This document shows positions 16,876 to 25,602 of a stretch of DNA of 64,000 bases, piece after piece. The translations under genes and the position numbers were made by a program. The notes under the pieces are model-generated. The model searched no databases. It was not told where the DNA came from and saw nothing but the letters and a program-made list of their open reading frames with translations. This stretch comes from Salinibacterium sp. ZJ70 (GTDB lineage Bacteria > Actinomycetota > Actinomycetes > Actinomycetales > Microbacteriaceae). The DNA lies in contig NZ_CP061770.1 of NCBI RefSeq assembly GCF_011751865.2, positions 2,480,001-2,544,000 of the forward strand, read 5' to 3'. Numbering within the stretch: the stretch's first letter is position 1; each line of letters begins with the position of its first letter.

Positions 16876-17708
16876 CTGATGGTTTGCCGCAGGTTGGGGC
16901 CGTAGGGGAGGATGCGTTCGTTCTCGGCGAGCCCGGATCGGATCTCGATGTTGATGCCGTCGCTGATTCCCAGTTCGACGTCGCGGGTCTGGGTGCCGGT
17001 GTCGGTGACGACGACCACGCGCCCGCTGCCCGCAGTGCCGGCAACAGCGGCGAGGGGCACGCGGATGACGTCCTGCGCCGACCCAGTGGCGAACGCCATG
17101 GTGCCGGTCATCCCGGCGAGCAGCCCGGCGGTGTCGGGCAGCAGGCACAGCACGACGACACCTGGGGTGTCGCTTGCGGCGGCCGCCGGGTTGTGGGGTG
17201 TTGCGGGTGTGCATTCGGTGGCGGCGGGCCCGCCGTCGAACTGCACGCGGGCGGTGGTGGCACCGGAGTAGAGGCGGTAGGCCTGCTCGACGGGGATCAC
17301 CCCTGTCACGCCGAAGCCGCCGTAGCGGAGCGCGACGACGGGCGCCCCTGCACCCACTCGAGTAGCGGCAGGGGCGAGCCGTTCGAGCACGACACCATAT
17401 CCGGCAGCAGAGAGTGGCACGCCGTCGATGTTCGCGACGCTGACGCCGGTGTCGAAGGGTTGCCCGGGGCCGGGTTTTGGGGGGTAGGTGACACGGCCAC
17501 CGTTCGGGGCGTCGACGCTGTAGCTGGGGTTGGCCACCGCGTCCGCTTCTACGGTGAGGATGGCGGTGATGTCTCCGCGGGTGGGCGAGATCGGGTCGAC
17601 AGGAACACCAGTCGCCGGACGCGGCACCTGCTGCTGGGTTGCGCTGCATGCGGCCAGCACGACTGCACACGCGAGGCCGGCGAGAAGACGTGAAGTTCGC
17701 CTGAGCAT
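16872..17708 (-). CDS. Membrane-fusion (MacA/HlyD-like) adaptor lipoprotein
   Basis: A 278-residue protein from the ATG at 17708, chosen because it starts a clear lipoprotein signal (LRRTSRLLAGLACAVV, then lipobox LAAC). The rest is beta-rich, with a barrel-sandwich lipoyl-like segment and the C-terminal repeat pattern VPLAAVAGTAGSGRVVVVTDTGTQTRDVELG, then GISDGINIEIRSGLAENERI, which is characteristic of periplasmic adaptor C-terminal domains. It should be tethered outside the membrane and contact the MacB-like permease. It is the first gene of the export operon, divergent from a secreted protein gene. Confidence 0.85.
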   Translation of the reverse strand: MLRRTSRLLAGLACAVVLAACSATQQQVPRPATGVPVDPISPTRGDITAILTVEADAVANPSYSVDAPNGGRVTYPPKPGPGQPFDTGVSVANIDGVPLSAAGYGVVLERLAPAATRVGAGAPVVALRYGGFGVTGVIPVEQAYRLYSGATTARVQFDGGPAATECTPATPHNPAAAASDTPGVVVLCLLPDTAGLLAGMTGTMAFATGSAQDVIRVPLAAVAGTAGSGRVVVVTDTGTQTRDVELGISDGINIEIRSGLAENERILPYGPNLRQTIR

Positions 17709-17912
17709 CTGTGCCCCGATCTGTGGTGGTGGACCGTCAGCTGACAGTACTGACGATCCTCGAGCGCTCTTCACATCTCGGTCGACGGCGAGTCTCGGAT
17801 GCCACACCCGACAACATCTTGACTCATGCGGGGGGGGGCACGGCTAGTGTGACACACAAAGCTGAGAGGGAGTCAATGAGTCCCTGTCGGTCCACCACAC
17901 GAAAGGAACATC
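17709..17912. promoter_or_regulatory. Divergent intergenic region with short palindromes
   Basis: About 200 bases separate the export operon from the secreted-protein gene. GTCAGCTGAC (17736-17745) is a perfect palindrome immediately followed by a second, CAGTACTG (about 17743-17750), overlapping it. They lie roughly 30 bases upstream of the adaptor start and could bind a regulator. A poly-G run is at 17830-17836. No gene is seen. Confidence 0.4.
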
Positions 17913-18320
17913 ATGCGCGTTCGCTCAGCACTCGCCTCGATCACTGTCGCAGCCTGCCTCGTCGTTGCAGCCGGCGTCGTTCCGGCGCACGCGGCCACGG
18001 TGCCCATCAACAATGCCACCGTGGACCCGACCACCTCATGGACTCACTTCACAAACAATCGGGTATCCACGATGAGCACCATCAGCTTCCAGCCCTCCAA
18101 CCTTCTTCTCCAAGTCGCATCGCCCGCCGTTTCGGCACTCACCCTGAGATTGAACAACACAAGCAACGCCGCATTGTCATCGGAAACCCACTGGACCAAC
18201 ACGATGCCCTCGAAGACTCTGATCAGCGGCATCGCAACGGGCGTAACCTTCCGTCTCGGCGCGAAAGGCTACTCCTCGGTGACAGGCGACCGTCAGTTCT
18301 CGGGAACCCTCACCTTCTGA
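17913..18320 (+). CDS. Small secreted protein of unknown function
   Basis: A 135-residue protein with a clear Sec signal peptide (basic start, hydrophobic core SALASITVAACLVVAAG, AHA-type cleavage near residue 27). The mature part of about 108 residues is rich in Ser, Thr and Asn, has no cysteine, looks beta-rich and ends in VTGDRQFSGTLTF. GAAAGGAAC precedes the ATG. The gene is lower in GC than its neighbours. It overlaps the lipoprotein gene in TGATG and is divergent from the MacB-like export operon, so it may be handled by that system. No family is recognised and no antimicrobial signature such as a lactococcin 972 motif is evident. Confidence 0.8.
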   Translation: MRVRSALASITVAACLVVAAGVVPAHAATVPINNATVDPTTSWTHFTNNRVSTMSTISFQPSNLLLQVASPAVSALTLRLNNTSNAALSSETHWTNTMPSKTLISGIATGVTFRLGAKGYSSVTGDRQFSGTLTF

Positions 18321-18880
18321 TGCGCGCCAGTATGCGCCTTGCTGCGGCGGCAGTTGCCGCCGCCGCGCTCGTCGGCTGTTCGGCCACACCCGCTCCCCAA
18401 TCGGAGCGCGGATGTGGGAGGGCTCCCGACCCGTCGAGCGAGTTCATGTGCTTCTCCGAACTGCTCGACGAGTTCCACACCGAAGCCGCCACCCTGGTCA
18501 TCCCCGACGGCCGCGCCCTCGTCGAGCCGGCACCGTTCCCTGACGTTTACAACGCCGCGGGCGAACTCGAAACCCACGCCTTCGAACGAGGCTACGGACG
18601 AGGCGACGCCACCACAGGGTGGCTTTGCCTGTGGATGGGACAGTGGCTCCATCTCAACGCCAACGGTGAAGATCCGCTCCCCGCCCTGCAGCAGCTCGAG
18701 ACGGTCGTCGACACGTACTGGTTCAAGAATGATGCCGACCCTGCGTCCCTTCAGCCCCACCTCCTGAATATGTTCACACGCGCATCCCTCGGCGACGGTA
18801 CGGACCTCCACAGGTATTGGGCGCTCAACTGCGGCTTGTACCACGAGCAGTATCCGGAACTGCCCACGACAGTGGAGTGA
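18320..18880 (+). CDS. Lipoprotein of unknown function
   Basis: A 186-residue protein whose start ATG overlaps the preceding stop (TGATG); a second in-frame ATG lies at 18332. The N-terminus MRLAAAAVAAAALVGC is a lipoprotein signal with lipobox LVGC. The mature domain has four further cysteines (CGRA, FMCF, WLCLW, NCGLYH), which could form two disulfides, and conserved-looking Trp and Tyr residues. It is translationally coupled to the secreted-protein gene. If that secreted protein is active against cells, this lipoprotein would be a candidate immunity partner, but that is speculation. Not recognised as a named family. Confidence 0.75.
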   Translation: MRASMRLAAAAVAAAALVGCSATPAPQSERGCGRAPDPSSEFMCFSELLDEFHTEAATLVIPDGRALVEPAPFPDVYNAAGELETHAFERGYGRGDATTGWLCLWMGQWLHLNANGEDPLPALQQLETVVDTYWFKNDADPASLQPHLLNMFTRASLGDGTDLHRYWALNCGLYHEQYPELPTTVE

Positions 18881-18881
18881 G

Positions 18882-19408
18882 CCCGCGCGCGCTGCTCGTC
18901 AGCGGCGCTCCCGCGCGAAACCGCGATCACTGCGGCGCCGGCGCCCGCGATGCTCGCGCCGATCAGCACGACGAAGACGGCGACGGATCCGTACCCGCCG
19001 TTCGCCGGGTCGATGAACGGATACGGGTACCAGCCGTAGGTCTGCCGCACATCGCTGAACACGAGCGGCCCGCGCAGCATCGCGCAGACGGTCCACAGGA
19101 GCGGGTACACGACGATGAAGCCGACCACCCGCCAGCGGAGCCAGTTGCGGGCGCGAGGATCCAGTCGAGCAGCATGAGCAGCGGCATGGCGACGTGCAGC
19201 ACCTCGTTCGACCACGGAAGCCACGAGTCCGGGGGCCGTTCGACGCCGCGGAGCAGCACGTTGTAGACGACGCCGGTCGTCACGAGTTAGGAGGTCGCGC
19301 ACCTCGATCCTGTTCCAGTACCCCACGCTGACGGTGAGCTTGCCCGGCGACCGCGGCGATCACCGCGATGACGCCGAGGATCCGGAGCACGACCGCCGCG
19401 ATGCGCAC
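18882..19408 (-). pseudogene. Decayed Pr6Pr-family membrane protein gene
   Basis: Pieces of a Pr6Pr/FAR-17a-like membrane protein can be read but lie in different frames. From the GTG at 19408 the first helix is followed by GYWNRIEVRDL in another frame (about 19326); TTGVVYNVLLRG and PWSNEVLHV appear in a third (from 19283); the rest (WRVVGFIVVYPLLW, YGWYPYPFIDPANGGYG) returns to the second frame from about 19150. The segment normally holding helix 2 and the F-T-I-x-S-N region is missing. At least two frameshifts and an internal deletion indicate a dead gene. Homology fades near the end of the lipoprotein gene on the other strand. Confidence 0.75.
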
Positions 19409-19498
19409 GAGCCGAAGTTAGCAGTACGGTGACGGCCCCGAAACACCGCCGAAGCATGCCGCGCTTTGAATGGAACTCATTGCTGGAGGGCGGACACC

Positions 19499-20461
19499 AT
19501 GACGACGATGCATGCCGTGACGTTCGACGCACCGGGCCCCCCGGAGGCGCTGACACTAACTGAAATCGCGATCCCTGCGCGGGTGAACGGCGAGGTGCTC
19601 GTCCAGGTGCACGCCGCGGGCGTCAATCCCGTCGATGCGAAGACCCGCGCCGGGCGGGGCGCCTGGCCCGCGGCCCACGGGTTGCCGACGGTGCTCGGCA
19701 ACGACGTCGCGGGGGTTGTCGTCGAGGCGCCGTACGACGCGCATCCGCTCTCCCCCGGAACGCGCGTGTACGGCATGGGGATGGTGCCGCGCACACCCGG
19801 CGCGTACGCCGAGTACGTGTCGCTGCCCGCGACGAGCCTCGCCAAGATGCCACGGCGCACCGACTTCATCGAGGCGGCCGCTGTGCCGCTCGCCGCACTC
19901 ACCGCATGGGGCATGGTCGTCGAGATCGCGAAGGCGCACGAGGGCCAGCGGATGCTCATCCACGCGGGCGCCGGCGGCGTGGGGCACTTCGCGGTGCAGC
20001 TGGCGAGCTTCTTCGGCGCGCACGTCATCGCCACCTGCTCAGCAGACAACATCGACTTCGTGCGCGCCCTCGGCGCCGCGGAGGTCGTGGACTACACGGC
20101 GGGTCCGTTCGAGGAATCCGTCGGTACCGTCGACGCGGTCATCGACCTCATCGGGAACACCGCGAACGACACCGGGTCGCGTTCGCTGCGCACCCTGCGC
20201 CCGGCCGGCCTCTACGTGAACGCGCCCACCGGATCCTTCCCGACCATGCACGAGGAGGCGGACGCCGCGGGAGTGCGCGCGACCGACTTCCGGGTGTCGC
20301 CGGATGCCGCCACGCTCGCGGTCATCACGCGCCTCATCGACGCGCGCGACCTCACGGTGCACGTCGAGCGGGTGCTGCCGCTCGCGAATGCCGCCTCGGC
20401 ACACCGCCTCATCGAGACGGGGCACACGCGCGGGAAGCTCGTGCTGAGCGTCGCCCGTTGA
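19499..20461 (+). CDS. Zinc-independent quinone oxidoreductase-like protein (MDR superfamily)
   Basis: A 320-residue medium-chain dehydrogenase/reductase. The N-terminal GroES-like fold has AAGVNPVDAKTRAGRG and VLGNDVAGVV; the nucleotide-binding motif GAGGVGHFAVQLA lies near residue 160. The zinc-ligand Cys/His set of alcohol dehydrogenases is absent, so it should be an NADPH-dependent quinone or enal reductase type. GGAGGG is eight bases upstream of the ATG at 19499. It is a monocistronic-looking gene; the next gene converges on it. Confidence 0.88.
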   Translation: MTTMHAVTFDAPGPPEALTLTEIAIPARVNGEVLVQVHAAGVNPVDAKTRAGRGAWPAAHGLPTVLGNDVAGVVVEAPYDAHPLSPGTRVYGMGMVPRTPGAYAEYVSLPATSLAKMPRRTDFIEAAAVPLAALTAWGMVVEIAKAHEGQRMLIHAGAGGVGHFAVQLASFFGAHVIATCSADNIDFVRALGAAEVVDYTAGPFEESVGTVDAVIDLIGNTANDTGSRSLRTLRPAGLYVNAPTGSFPTMHEEADAAGVRATDFRVSPDAATLAVITRLIDARDLTVHVERVLPLANAASAHRLIETGHTRGKLVLSVAR

Positions 20462-20472
20462 CGCTCAGGGCC

Positions 20473-21000
20473 TCACAGCAGGTGCTCGAAGACGAAGTCG
20501 TCCTCGAAGCGGTCACCCACGAGGAAGCGCTTCGTGCCGACGCGCTCGAAACCGCTCTTGGCGTAGAAGCGCTGCGCGCGCTCGTTCAGCTGGTTGACGC
20601 CGAGCCACACGCTCGCCGCCCCGCGTGCGCGTGCCGTATCGAGACCCGCCGTCATGAGCGCGCTCGCGACTCCGCCGCCGTGATGTTCGGGATGCACGTA
20701 GCACTTGGAGAGCTCGACGGTGGGGCGCGCGCTCACAGCCGCGGCGACGTCGGGATCCGTCGGCTCACCCGCGACCAGCAGCACGTAGCCCGCGAGGGCG
20801 TCGCCGACCGTGGCCACGAGCACCTCTCGCGTGGGGTCGTCGAGGGCGCGGGCGAAATGGGACGCGGTGAGGTTCGCGGCGATGAACGCGGCCGCAGCCT
20901 GAGCGGTGACGTGCGGGGGGCACGCGAGCGGGAATGTCAGCGCGGCGAGGTCGGCGAGGGCCGGGACATCGGCGGGCACCGCCGGGCGCACGAGGATCAC
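20473..21000 (-). CDS. GNAT-family N-acetyltransferase
   Basis: A 175-residue single-domain GNAT protein. Motif A is seen as VELSKCYVHPEHHGGGVASALMTAGL (the acetyl-CoA Q/R-x-x-G-x-A loop replaced by HHGGGVA), followed by WLGVNQLNERAQRFYAKSGFERVG, the usual motif B with N-x-x-A-x-x-F-Y. Substrate unknown. The GTG at 21000 is chosen since the domain begins at once (VRPAVPADVPALADL); in-frame upstream starts would add an Arg-rich stretch unlike the family. It converges with the quinone oxidoreductase gene, leaving 11 bases between stops. Confidence 0.82.
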   Translation of the reverse strand: MILVRPAVPADVPALADLAALTFPLACPPHVTAQAAAAFIAANLTASHFARALDDPTREVLVATVGDALAGYVLLVAGEPTDPDVAAAVSARPTVELSKCYVHPEHHGGGVASALMTAGLDTARARGAASVWLGVNQLNERAQRFYAKSGFERVGTKRFLVGDRFEDDFVFEHLL

Positions 21001-21154
21001 CCCATCAGGATATCCGCGACGGGCGAGCAACGCGTTCCGTCGCAGGCAGCGCATAACGCGTCGGAATCCGTTGCCCAAAACGCTCGGAGCCACTGCATCC
21101 GTTGCAACACGAACGCTTCTCCGCTTGAATGGTGCCGACCCTGGGAGTCTTGAG

Positions 21155-22588
21155 ATGTCACCGCACGACACCGTATTCGAACGCTATCCGGCGCCGGCCT
21201 CCGTCGTCGCGCACTCTCTGAAGGGGGCCAGGCAGTCGCCGTTCTGGCTCGACGAGCTGGGCGATGGCCCCGAGCACCCCGCCCTCGTCGGCGACACCAC
21301 GACCGATCTCGTGATCGTCGGCGGCGGCTTCACCGGCCTCTGGACGGCGGTGCGCGCCAAGCAGCGCGACCCCGAGCGCCGCGTCGTGCTGCTCGAGGCC
21401 AAGCGGCTCGGATGGGCGCAGTCGGGCCGCAACGGAGGGTTCGTCGAGGCGAGCATCACCCACGGCGAGGAGAACGGCCGCAGCCGCTGGGCCGACGAGT
21501 ACGAGCAGCTCGCGCGCCTCGGCATGGAGAACCTCGACGCGATGGAGCAGACCATCCTCGAGCATTCCCTCGACGTGCAGTGGGAGCGCACGGGAGAGCT
21601 CGACGTCGCGACGGAACCGCACCAGGTCGAGTGGCTCGACGGCACACGACCCGCCGACGGCGACTCGGATGTCGTGCTCTTCGACCGCGACGAAGTGCAG
21701 GCCCAGATCCACTCCCCCACCTACCTCGCCGGCACCTGGCGCAAGCGCGAGGTCGCGCTCGTGCACCCGGGCCGGCTCGTGCGGGAGCTCGCGCGCCTCG
21801 CGACCGAGCTCGGCGTCGAGATCCACGAGCACTCGCCCGTGCGCCGACTCGACGACTCCGCCACCGGCGTGCGCGTCGTCACCGACGCCGGATCCGTGAC
21901 GGGCTCCCACGTGGCGCTCGGCACGAGCGTCTACCCGTCGCTCCTCACGCGCAACCGCCTCATGACGGTGCCCGTGTACGACTATGTGGTCATGACCGAG
22001 CCGCTCGGGCCCGGCCAGCTCGCCTCCATCGGGTGGGAGGGCCGCCAGGGAATCGGCGACCTCGCCAACCAGTTCCACTACTACCGCCGCACCGCCGACG
22101 ATCGGATCCTGTTCGGCGGCTACGACGCGATCTACCACTACGGCGGACGCGTGCGCGCACAGTACGAAGACCGCCCGCAGAGCTTCGAGAAGCTCGCCTC
22201 GCATTTCTTCACCACGTTCCCGCAGCTCGAAGGGCTCCAGTTCAGCCACAAGTGGGCGGGCGCCATCGACACCAGCACCCAGTTCTGCGCCTTCTTCGGC
22301 ACCGCCCGCAAGGGGCGCATCGCCTACGCCGCCGGCTACACCGGCCTCGGCGTGGGTGCCACCCGCTTCGCCGCCGACACGATGCTCGACCTGCTCGATG
22401 GAGAACCCACCGAGCGCACCGAGCTCGAGATGGTGCGAAAGCGCCCGCTGCCGTTCCCTCCGGAACCGGCGGCATCCATGGGCATCAACGCGACCCGATG
22501 GTCGCTCGACCGGGCCGACCACACGGAAGGCCGACGCAACATACTGCTGCGCACACTGGATGCGCTCGGATTGGGGTTCGATTCGTGA
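21155..22588 (+). CDS. FAD-dependent oxidoreductase (DadA/GlpD-like, PuuB type)
   Basis: A 477-residue flavoprotein. The dinucleotide-binding motif is VIVGGGFTGLWTAVRAKQRDP (partly quoted) at about residues 49-65, followed by VVLLEAKRLGWAQSGRNGGFVE, typical of PuuB-like gamma-glutamylputrescine or amino-acid oxidases. The C-terminus carries the closing FAD motif AYAAGYTGLGVGATRFAADTM. It probably oxidises an amine or amino acid. GGGAG lies eight bases before the ATG. Its end overlaps the cupin gene by four bases (GTGA), so the two act together, a frequent pairing in actinobacteria. Confidence 0.88.
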   Translation: MSPHDTVFERYPAPASVVAHSLKGARQSPFWLDELGDGPEHPALVGDTTTDLVIVGGGFTGLWTAVRAKQRDPERRVVLLEAKRLGWAQSGRNGGFVEASITHGEENGRSRWADEYEQLARLGMENLDAMEQTILEHSLDVQWERTGELDVATEPHQVEWLDGTRPADGDSDVVLFDRDEVQAQIHSPTYLAGTWRKREVALVHPGRLVRELARLATELGVEIHEHSPVRRLDDSATGVRVVTDAGSVTGSHVALGTSVYPSLLTRNRLMTVPVYDYVVMTEPLGPGQLASIGWEGRQGIGDLANQFHYYRRTADDRILFGGYDAIYHYGGRVRAQYEDRPQSFEKLASHFFTTFPQLEGLQFSHKWAGAIDTSTQFCAFFGTARKGRIAYAAGYTGLGVGATRFAADTMLDLLDGEPTERTELEMVRKRPLPFPPEPAASMGINATRWSLDRADHTEGRRNILLRTLDALGLGFDS

Positions 22589-22938
22589 ATTCTGGAGCTG
22601 TCTTCGCGGCCCTCGAGGCTGAGGTCCCGCATGAGCCCGTGGAGGGCGATGAGCTCGTGTCGGGCTCGCCGACGATCGGCTACCTCGACATCGGCACGAC
22701 GGTCGACAACGCCGAGGTGGGCGTCTGGGAGATCACGCCCGGTGTCGTGCGCGACGTCGAGGAGGAGGAGATCTTCGTCGTCCTGAAGGGGCGCGCGACG
22801 ATCGAGTTCGCCGACGGCCGCCCGGCGATCGAGGTCTCGGCGGGCTCCGTCGTGAGACTCGACGCCGGCATGGGCACGACGTGGACGGTGCACGAGACGC
22901 TGCGCAAGATCTACGTGCTGCCGCCCTCGGCGGAGTGA
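22585..22938 (+). CDS. Cupin domain protein
   Basis: A 117-residue single cupin. The two beta-barrel motifs are visible as GVWEITPGVVRDVEEEEIFVVLKGRATIEF (with the Glu ligands in EEEE but His replaced) and AGSVVRLDAGMGTTWTVHETLRKIYVL (His present). DUF861-type cupins of this size often accompany PuuB-like oxidoreductases. The GTG start overlaps the upstream stop in GTGA. Likely a small accessory enzyme or binding protein; function not known. Confidence 0.85.
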   Translation: MNSGAVFAALEAEVPHEPVEGDELVSGSPTIGYLDIGTTVDNAEVGVWEITPGVVRDVEEEEIFVVLKGRATIEFADGRPAIEVSAGSVVRLDAGMGTTWTVHETLRKIYVLPPSAE

Positions 22939-22957
22939 GCGCGGCACACTGAATCGG

Positions 22958-22987
22958 ATCGGCGGTCGCCTGCGGGCGGCCGCCGAT
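22958..22987. terminator. Bidirectional terminator between convergent cupin and MFS genes
   Basis: Arms ATCGGCGG (22958-22965) and CCGCCGAT (22980-22987) pair exactly, with further pairing inside, in the 56-base gap between the two convergent stop codons. Confidence 0.7.
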
Positions 22988-22994
22988 TCTGCGT

Positions 22995-24245
22995 TCAGCG
23001 GGCGAGACGCGTGAGCGCGGAGCGCTGGTGCAGCGCCGCGAGAAGCGCGACGATCAGCATCCCGCCCGATGCGACGGCCACCGATGCGAACACCGAACCC
23101 GGCCCTGACGCCTCGGCGACGGCGCCGACGGTCGCGACCGTCACACCCTGGCCGATCGTGACCGCGCTCGACAGCATCGCCATCGTGGTCGCGAGCCGAC
23201 CGGGAGGCGCGACGTGCGCCCCGATCGTGAACATCGTGACGAGCGCCGCACCCACGGCCACCCCGACGATCACGAAGACGACGACGATGACGGGAAGCTC
23301 AGGCGCCGCCCACAGCACGAGGCCGGCGACGAGCATCACGGCCGCGGCGAGCACCCACCGGGTGTGCAGCGAGAAGCTCGCCGGCAGGCGACCGACCGTG
23401 ATCGCGGCGACGGCGGAGGTGGCGCCCATGACGCCGTAGATGAGGCCGGTGCTCTCGCCGAGACCCTGGGCGTCCATGACAGCGGTCAGGGAGGCGAGCG
23501 TCGAACCGAAGAACGAACCCATGAAGAGCATCCCCGCGACCGGCAGGAGCACCGAGAGCGCGACGAGCGAGCGGCGCGGAGCGACGATCGCTCCCGCGGG
23601 GGTGGCACCCGGATGCACGGCGCGCACCGTCCAGTGCAGGCCGAACGCGGTCCCGAACACCAAGACGACGGCAGCGGCCATGATCAGGGGGGCGGCGGGC
23701 GAGATCAGGCTCGCGAGCACACCCACGAGCACCGGACCACCCACGAAGGTGATCTCCTCGACCATCGACTCGTAGCCGAGCGCCGTCGAGACGCCCCGGC
23801 CCCCGCGACGCGTGTCGTCGGCGAGCAGGGCGAGCCAGCGCGCCCGCGCATACGCCGCGACCGGCGGCAGCGTCGCGCCCGCGAGCAGCGTGAGAAGCAG
23901 GACCACCCCGAACGGCACGTCGCCGTACACGGCGGCGACGATCACCACGAGCAGCGCTGCGTGCGCCACCGAGGCGACGAGCAGCACGCCGCGCTGGCCG
24001 CGGCGATCCGCGATCGCCCCCAGCAGCGGGCCGCCGAGCCCCGTCGCGATTCCGAATGCCGCCGAGACGAGACCCGCCTCCGCGATCGAGTCGCGCACGA
24101 CCGTCACGAGCGTCAGCAGACCGACGATGTTCATCGCGAACGGCAGACGGGCGACGAACCCGAAGACGAAGAACCAGATCCCCGTGATGCGCGCGAGGTG
24201 GGGGATGCGGGTCACCGGAGCGTCGGCCGCGATGGGCTGGTTCAC
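22995..24245 (-). CDS. MFS transporter
   Basis: A 416-residue major facilitator with twelve predicted membrane helices in two halves. The loop between helices 2 and 3 reads GGPLLGAIADRRGQRG, matching the G-x-x-x-D-R-x-G-R-R motif A. It probably exports drugs or metabolites; no substrate motif is visible. The start is a GTG at 24245 with AGGAGAGGA eight bases upstream. It stands alone between the oxidoreductase/cupin pair and rplA. Confidence 0.88.
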   Translation of the reverse strand: MNQPIAADAPVTRIPHLARITGIWFFVFGFVARLPFAMNIVGLLTLVTVVRDSIAEAGLVSAAFGIATGLGGPLLGAIADRRGQRGVLLVASVAHAALLVVIVAAVYGDVPFGVVLLLTLLAGATLPPVAAYARARWLALLADDTRRGGRGVSTALGYESMVEEITFVGGPVLVGVLASLISPAAPLIMAAAVVLVFGTAFGLHWTVRAVHPGATPAGAIVAPRRSLVALSVLLPVAGMLFMGSFFGSTLASLTAVMDAQGLGESTGLIYGVMGATSAVAAITVGRLPASFSLHTRWVLAAAVMLVAGLVLWAAPELPVIVVVFVIVGVAVGAALVTMFTIGAHVAPPGRLATTMAMLSSAVTIGQGVTVATVGAVAEASGPGSVFASVAVASGGMLIVALLAALHQRSALTRLAR

Positions 24246-24270
24246 CAGATCATCCTCTCCTGAAACGTGA

Positions 24271-24298
24271 GAGGGGGCCCGCCGAAGCGGACCCCCTC
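24271..24298 (-). terminator. Terminator of the rplK-rplA operon
   Basis: Arms 24271-24282 and 24287-24298 form a 12-bp stem with one mismatch and a CGAA tetraloop, 33 bases after the rplA stop. A G-rich stem without U-tail is usual here. Confidence 0.85.
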
Positions 24299-24330
24299 AT
24301 GCGCGAGACGCGCAGCTCAGAGCACGAAGC

Positions 24331-25020
24331 TCAGAGCGCAGCCGGGTCGAGCGGAACGCCCGGGCCGAAGGTGGTCGAGAGCGACCCCTTCTGGATGTAG
24401 CGGCCCTTCGAGCTGGACGGCTTGGCGCGGTTGATCTCGTCGAGAGCGGCCTTGAAGTTCTCCGCGAGCTGCTCGGCGGTGAAGCCCGCCTTGCCGATCA
24501 CGAAGTGCACGTTGGCGTGCTTGTCGACGCGGAACTCGATCTTTCCGCCCTTGATGTCGGAGACAGCCTTCGCGACATCGGGGGTGACGGTGCCGGTCTT
24601 GGGGTTCGGCATGAGGCCACGCGGACCGAGGACCTTACCCAGACGACCGACCTGGCCCATGAGCTCGGGCGTCGAGACGGCCGAGTCGAACGCGGTGTAG
24701 CCACCGGCGACCTTCTCGATGAGCTCGGCGCCGCCGACCTCGTCAGCGCCAGCAGCGATGGCGGCCTCAGCCGCGGGGCCCGTCGCGAACACGATGACGC
24801 GAGCGGTCTTGCCGGTGCCGTGGGGCAGGATGACGGTGCCGCGCACCATCTGGTCTGCCTTGCGGGGGTCAACGCCGAGCTTCAGCGCGACCTCGACGGT
24901 CGAGTCGAACTTCTTCGAACCGGTCTCACGGACGACGGCGACAGCCTCGTCGGGACCGTAGAACTTGCCAGCCTCGAGCTTGTCGACGGCGGCGCGGTAT
25001 GCCTTGGACTTCTGAGCCAT
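24331..25020 (-). CDS. rplA: 50S ribosomal protein L1
   Basis: A 229-residue protein of standard length. Family segments are [35 protein letters not shown], and [15 protein letters not shown] (partly quoted). It forms the mobile L1 stalk near the E-site and in many bacteria represses its own operon. It begins two bases after the rplK stop, so the two are one transcription and translation unit. Confidence 0.98.
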   Translation of the reverse strand: MAQKSKAYRAAVDKLEAGKFYGPDEAVAVVRETGSKKFDSTVEVALKLGVDPRKADQMVRGTVILPHGTGKTARVIVFATGPAAEAAIAAGADEVGGAELIEKVAGGYTAFDSAVSTPELMGQVGRLGKVLGPRGLMPNPKTGTVTPDVAKAVSDIKGGKIEFRVDKHANVHFVIGKAGFTAEQLAENFKAALDEINRAKPSSSKGRYIQKGSLSTTFGPGVPLDPAAL

Positions 25021-25022
25021 GA

Positions 25023-25454
25023 TTACGCCTCCACCGTGATTCCCATCGAACGGGCGGTGCCCGCGATGATCTTCATTGCCGCGTCAACGTCGTTCGCGTT
25101 GAGGTCGGCCTGCTTCTGCTCAGCGATCGCGCGAACCTGGTCGGCGGTGAGCTTGGCAACCTTGACGGTGTGCGGGGTGGCGGAACCCTTGGCGACGCCG
25201 GCAGCCTTCTTGATGAGCTCGGCGGCGGGCGGGGTCTTCAGGATGAACGTGAACGAACGGTCTTCGTACACGGTGATCTCGACCGGGATGACGTTTCCGC
25301 GCTGGTTCTCGGTCGCGGCGTTGTACGCCTTGCAGAACTCCATGATGTTCACGCCGTGCTGACCCAGGGCCGGGCCGATGGGCGGGGCCGGGTTGGCGGC
25401 GCCGGCGTTGATCTGGAGCTTGATCAGGCCGGTCACCTTCTTCTTCGGTGCCAT
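25023..25454 (-). CDS. rplK: 50S ribosomal protein L11
   Basis: A 143-residue protein with the conserved start [28 protein letters not shown](E)FCK, and the C-terminal RNA-binding part ending RSMGITVEA. It binds 23S rRNA at the GTPase-associated centre. In most bacteria rplK follows nusG directly; here a DUF368 gene, the HipA/HIRAN islet and a LysE-family gene intervene. Confidence 0.98.
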   Translation of the reverse strand: MAPKKKVTGLIKLQINAGAANPAPPIGPALGQHGVNIMEFCKAYNAATENQRGNVIPVEITVYEDRSFTFILKTPPAAELIKKAAGVAKGSATPHTVKVAKLTADQVRAIAEQKQADLNANDVDAAMKIIAGTARSMGITVEA

Positions 25455-25602
25455 ATCTCTTCTCTTCTCATCGAACGAGGCCGATCGGCCTCACTCTCCC
25501 GACATCCGGTTGGATGCGGTTCGGTCACCTGGGCGCGCGAAGACGCCAGGGCAACCTCAACATCCTACGTGATGCCGCCGAGTTCCGCATTACGCTCTCG
25601 CT

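Noticed and set aside
17913..18320. Secreted protein considered as a lactococcin 972-type bacteriocin
   Set aside because: No recognisable bacteriocin motif and the mature part is longer than expected; the ABC genes are MacB-like rather than the usual immunity transporter.
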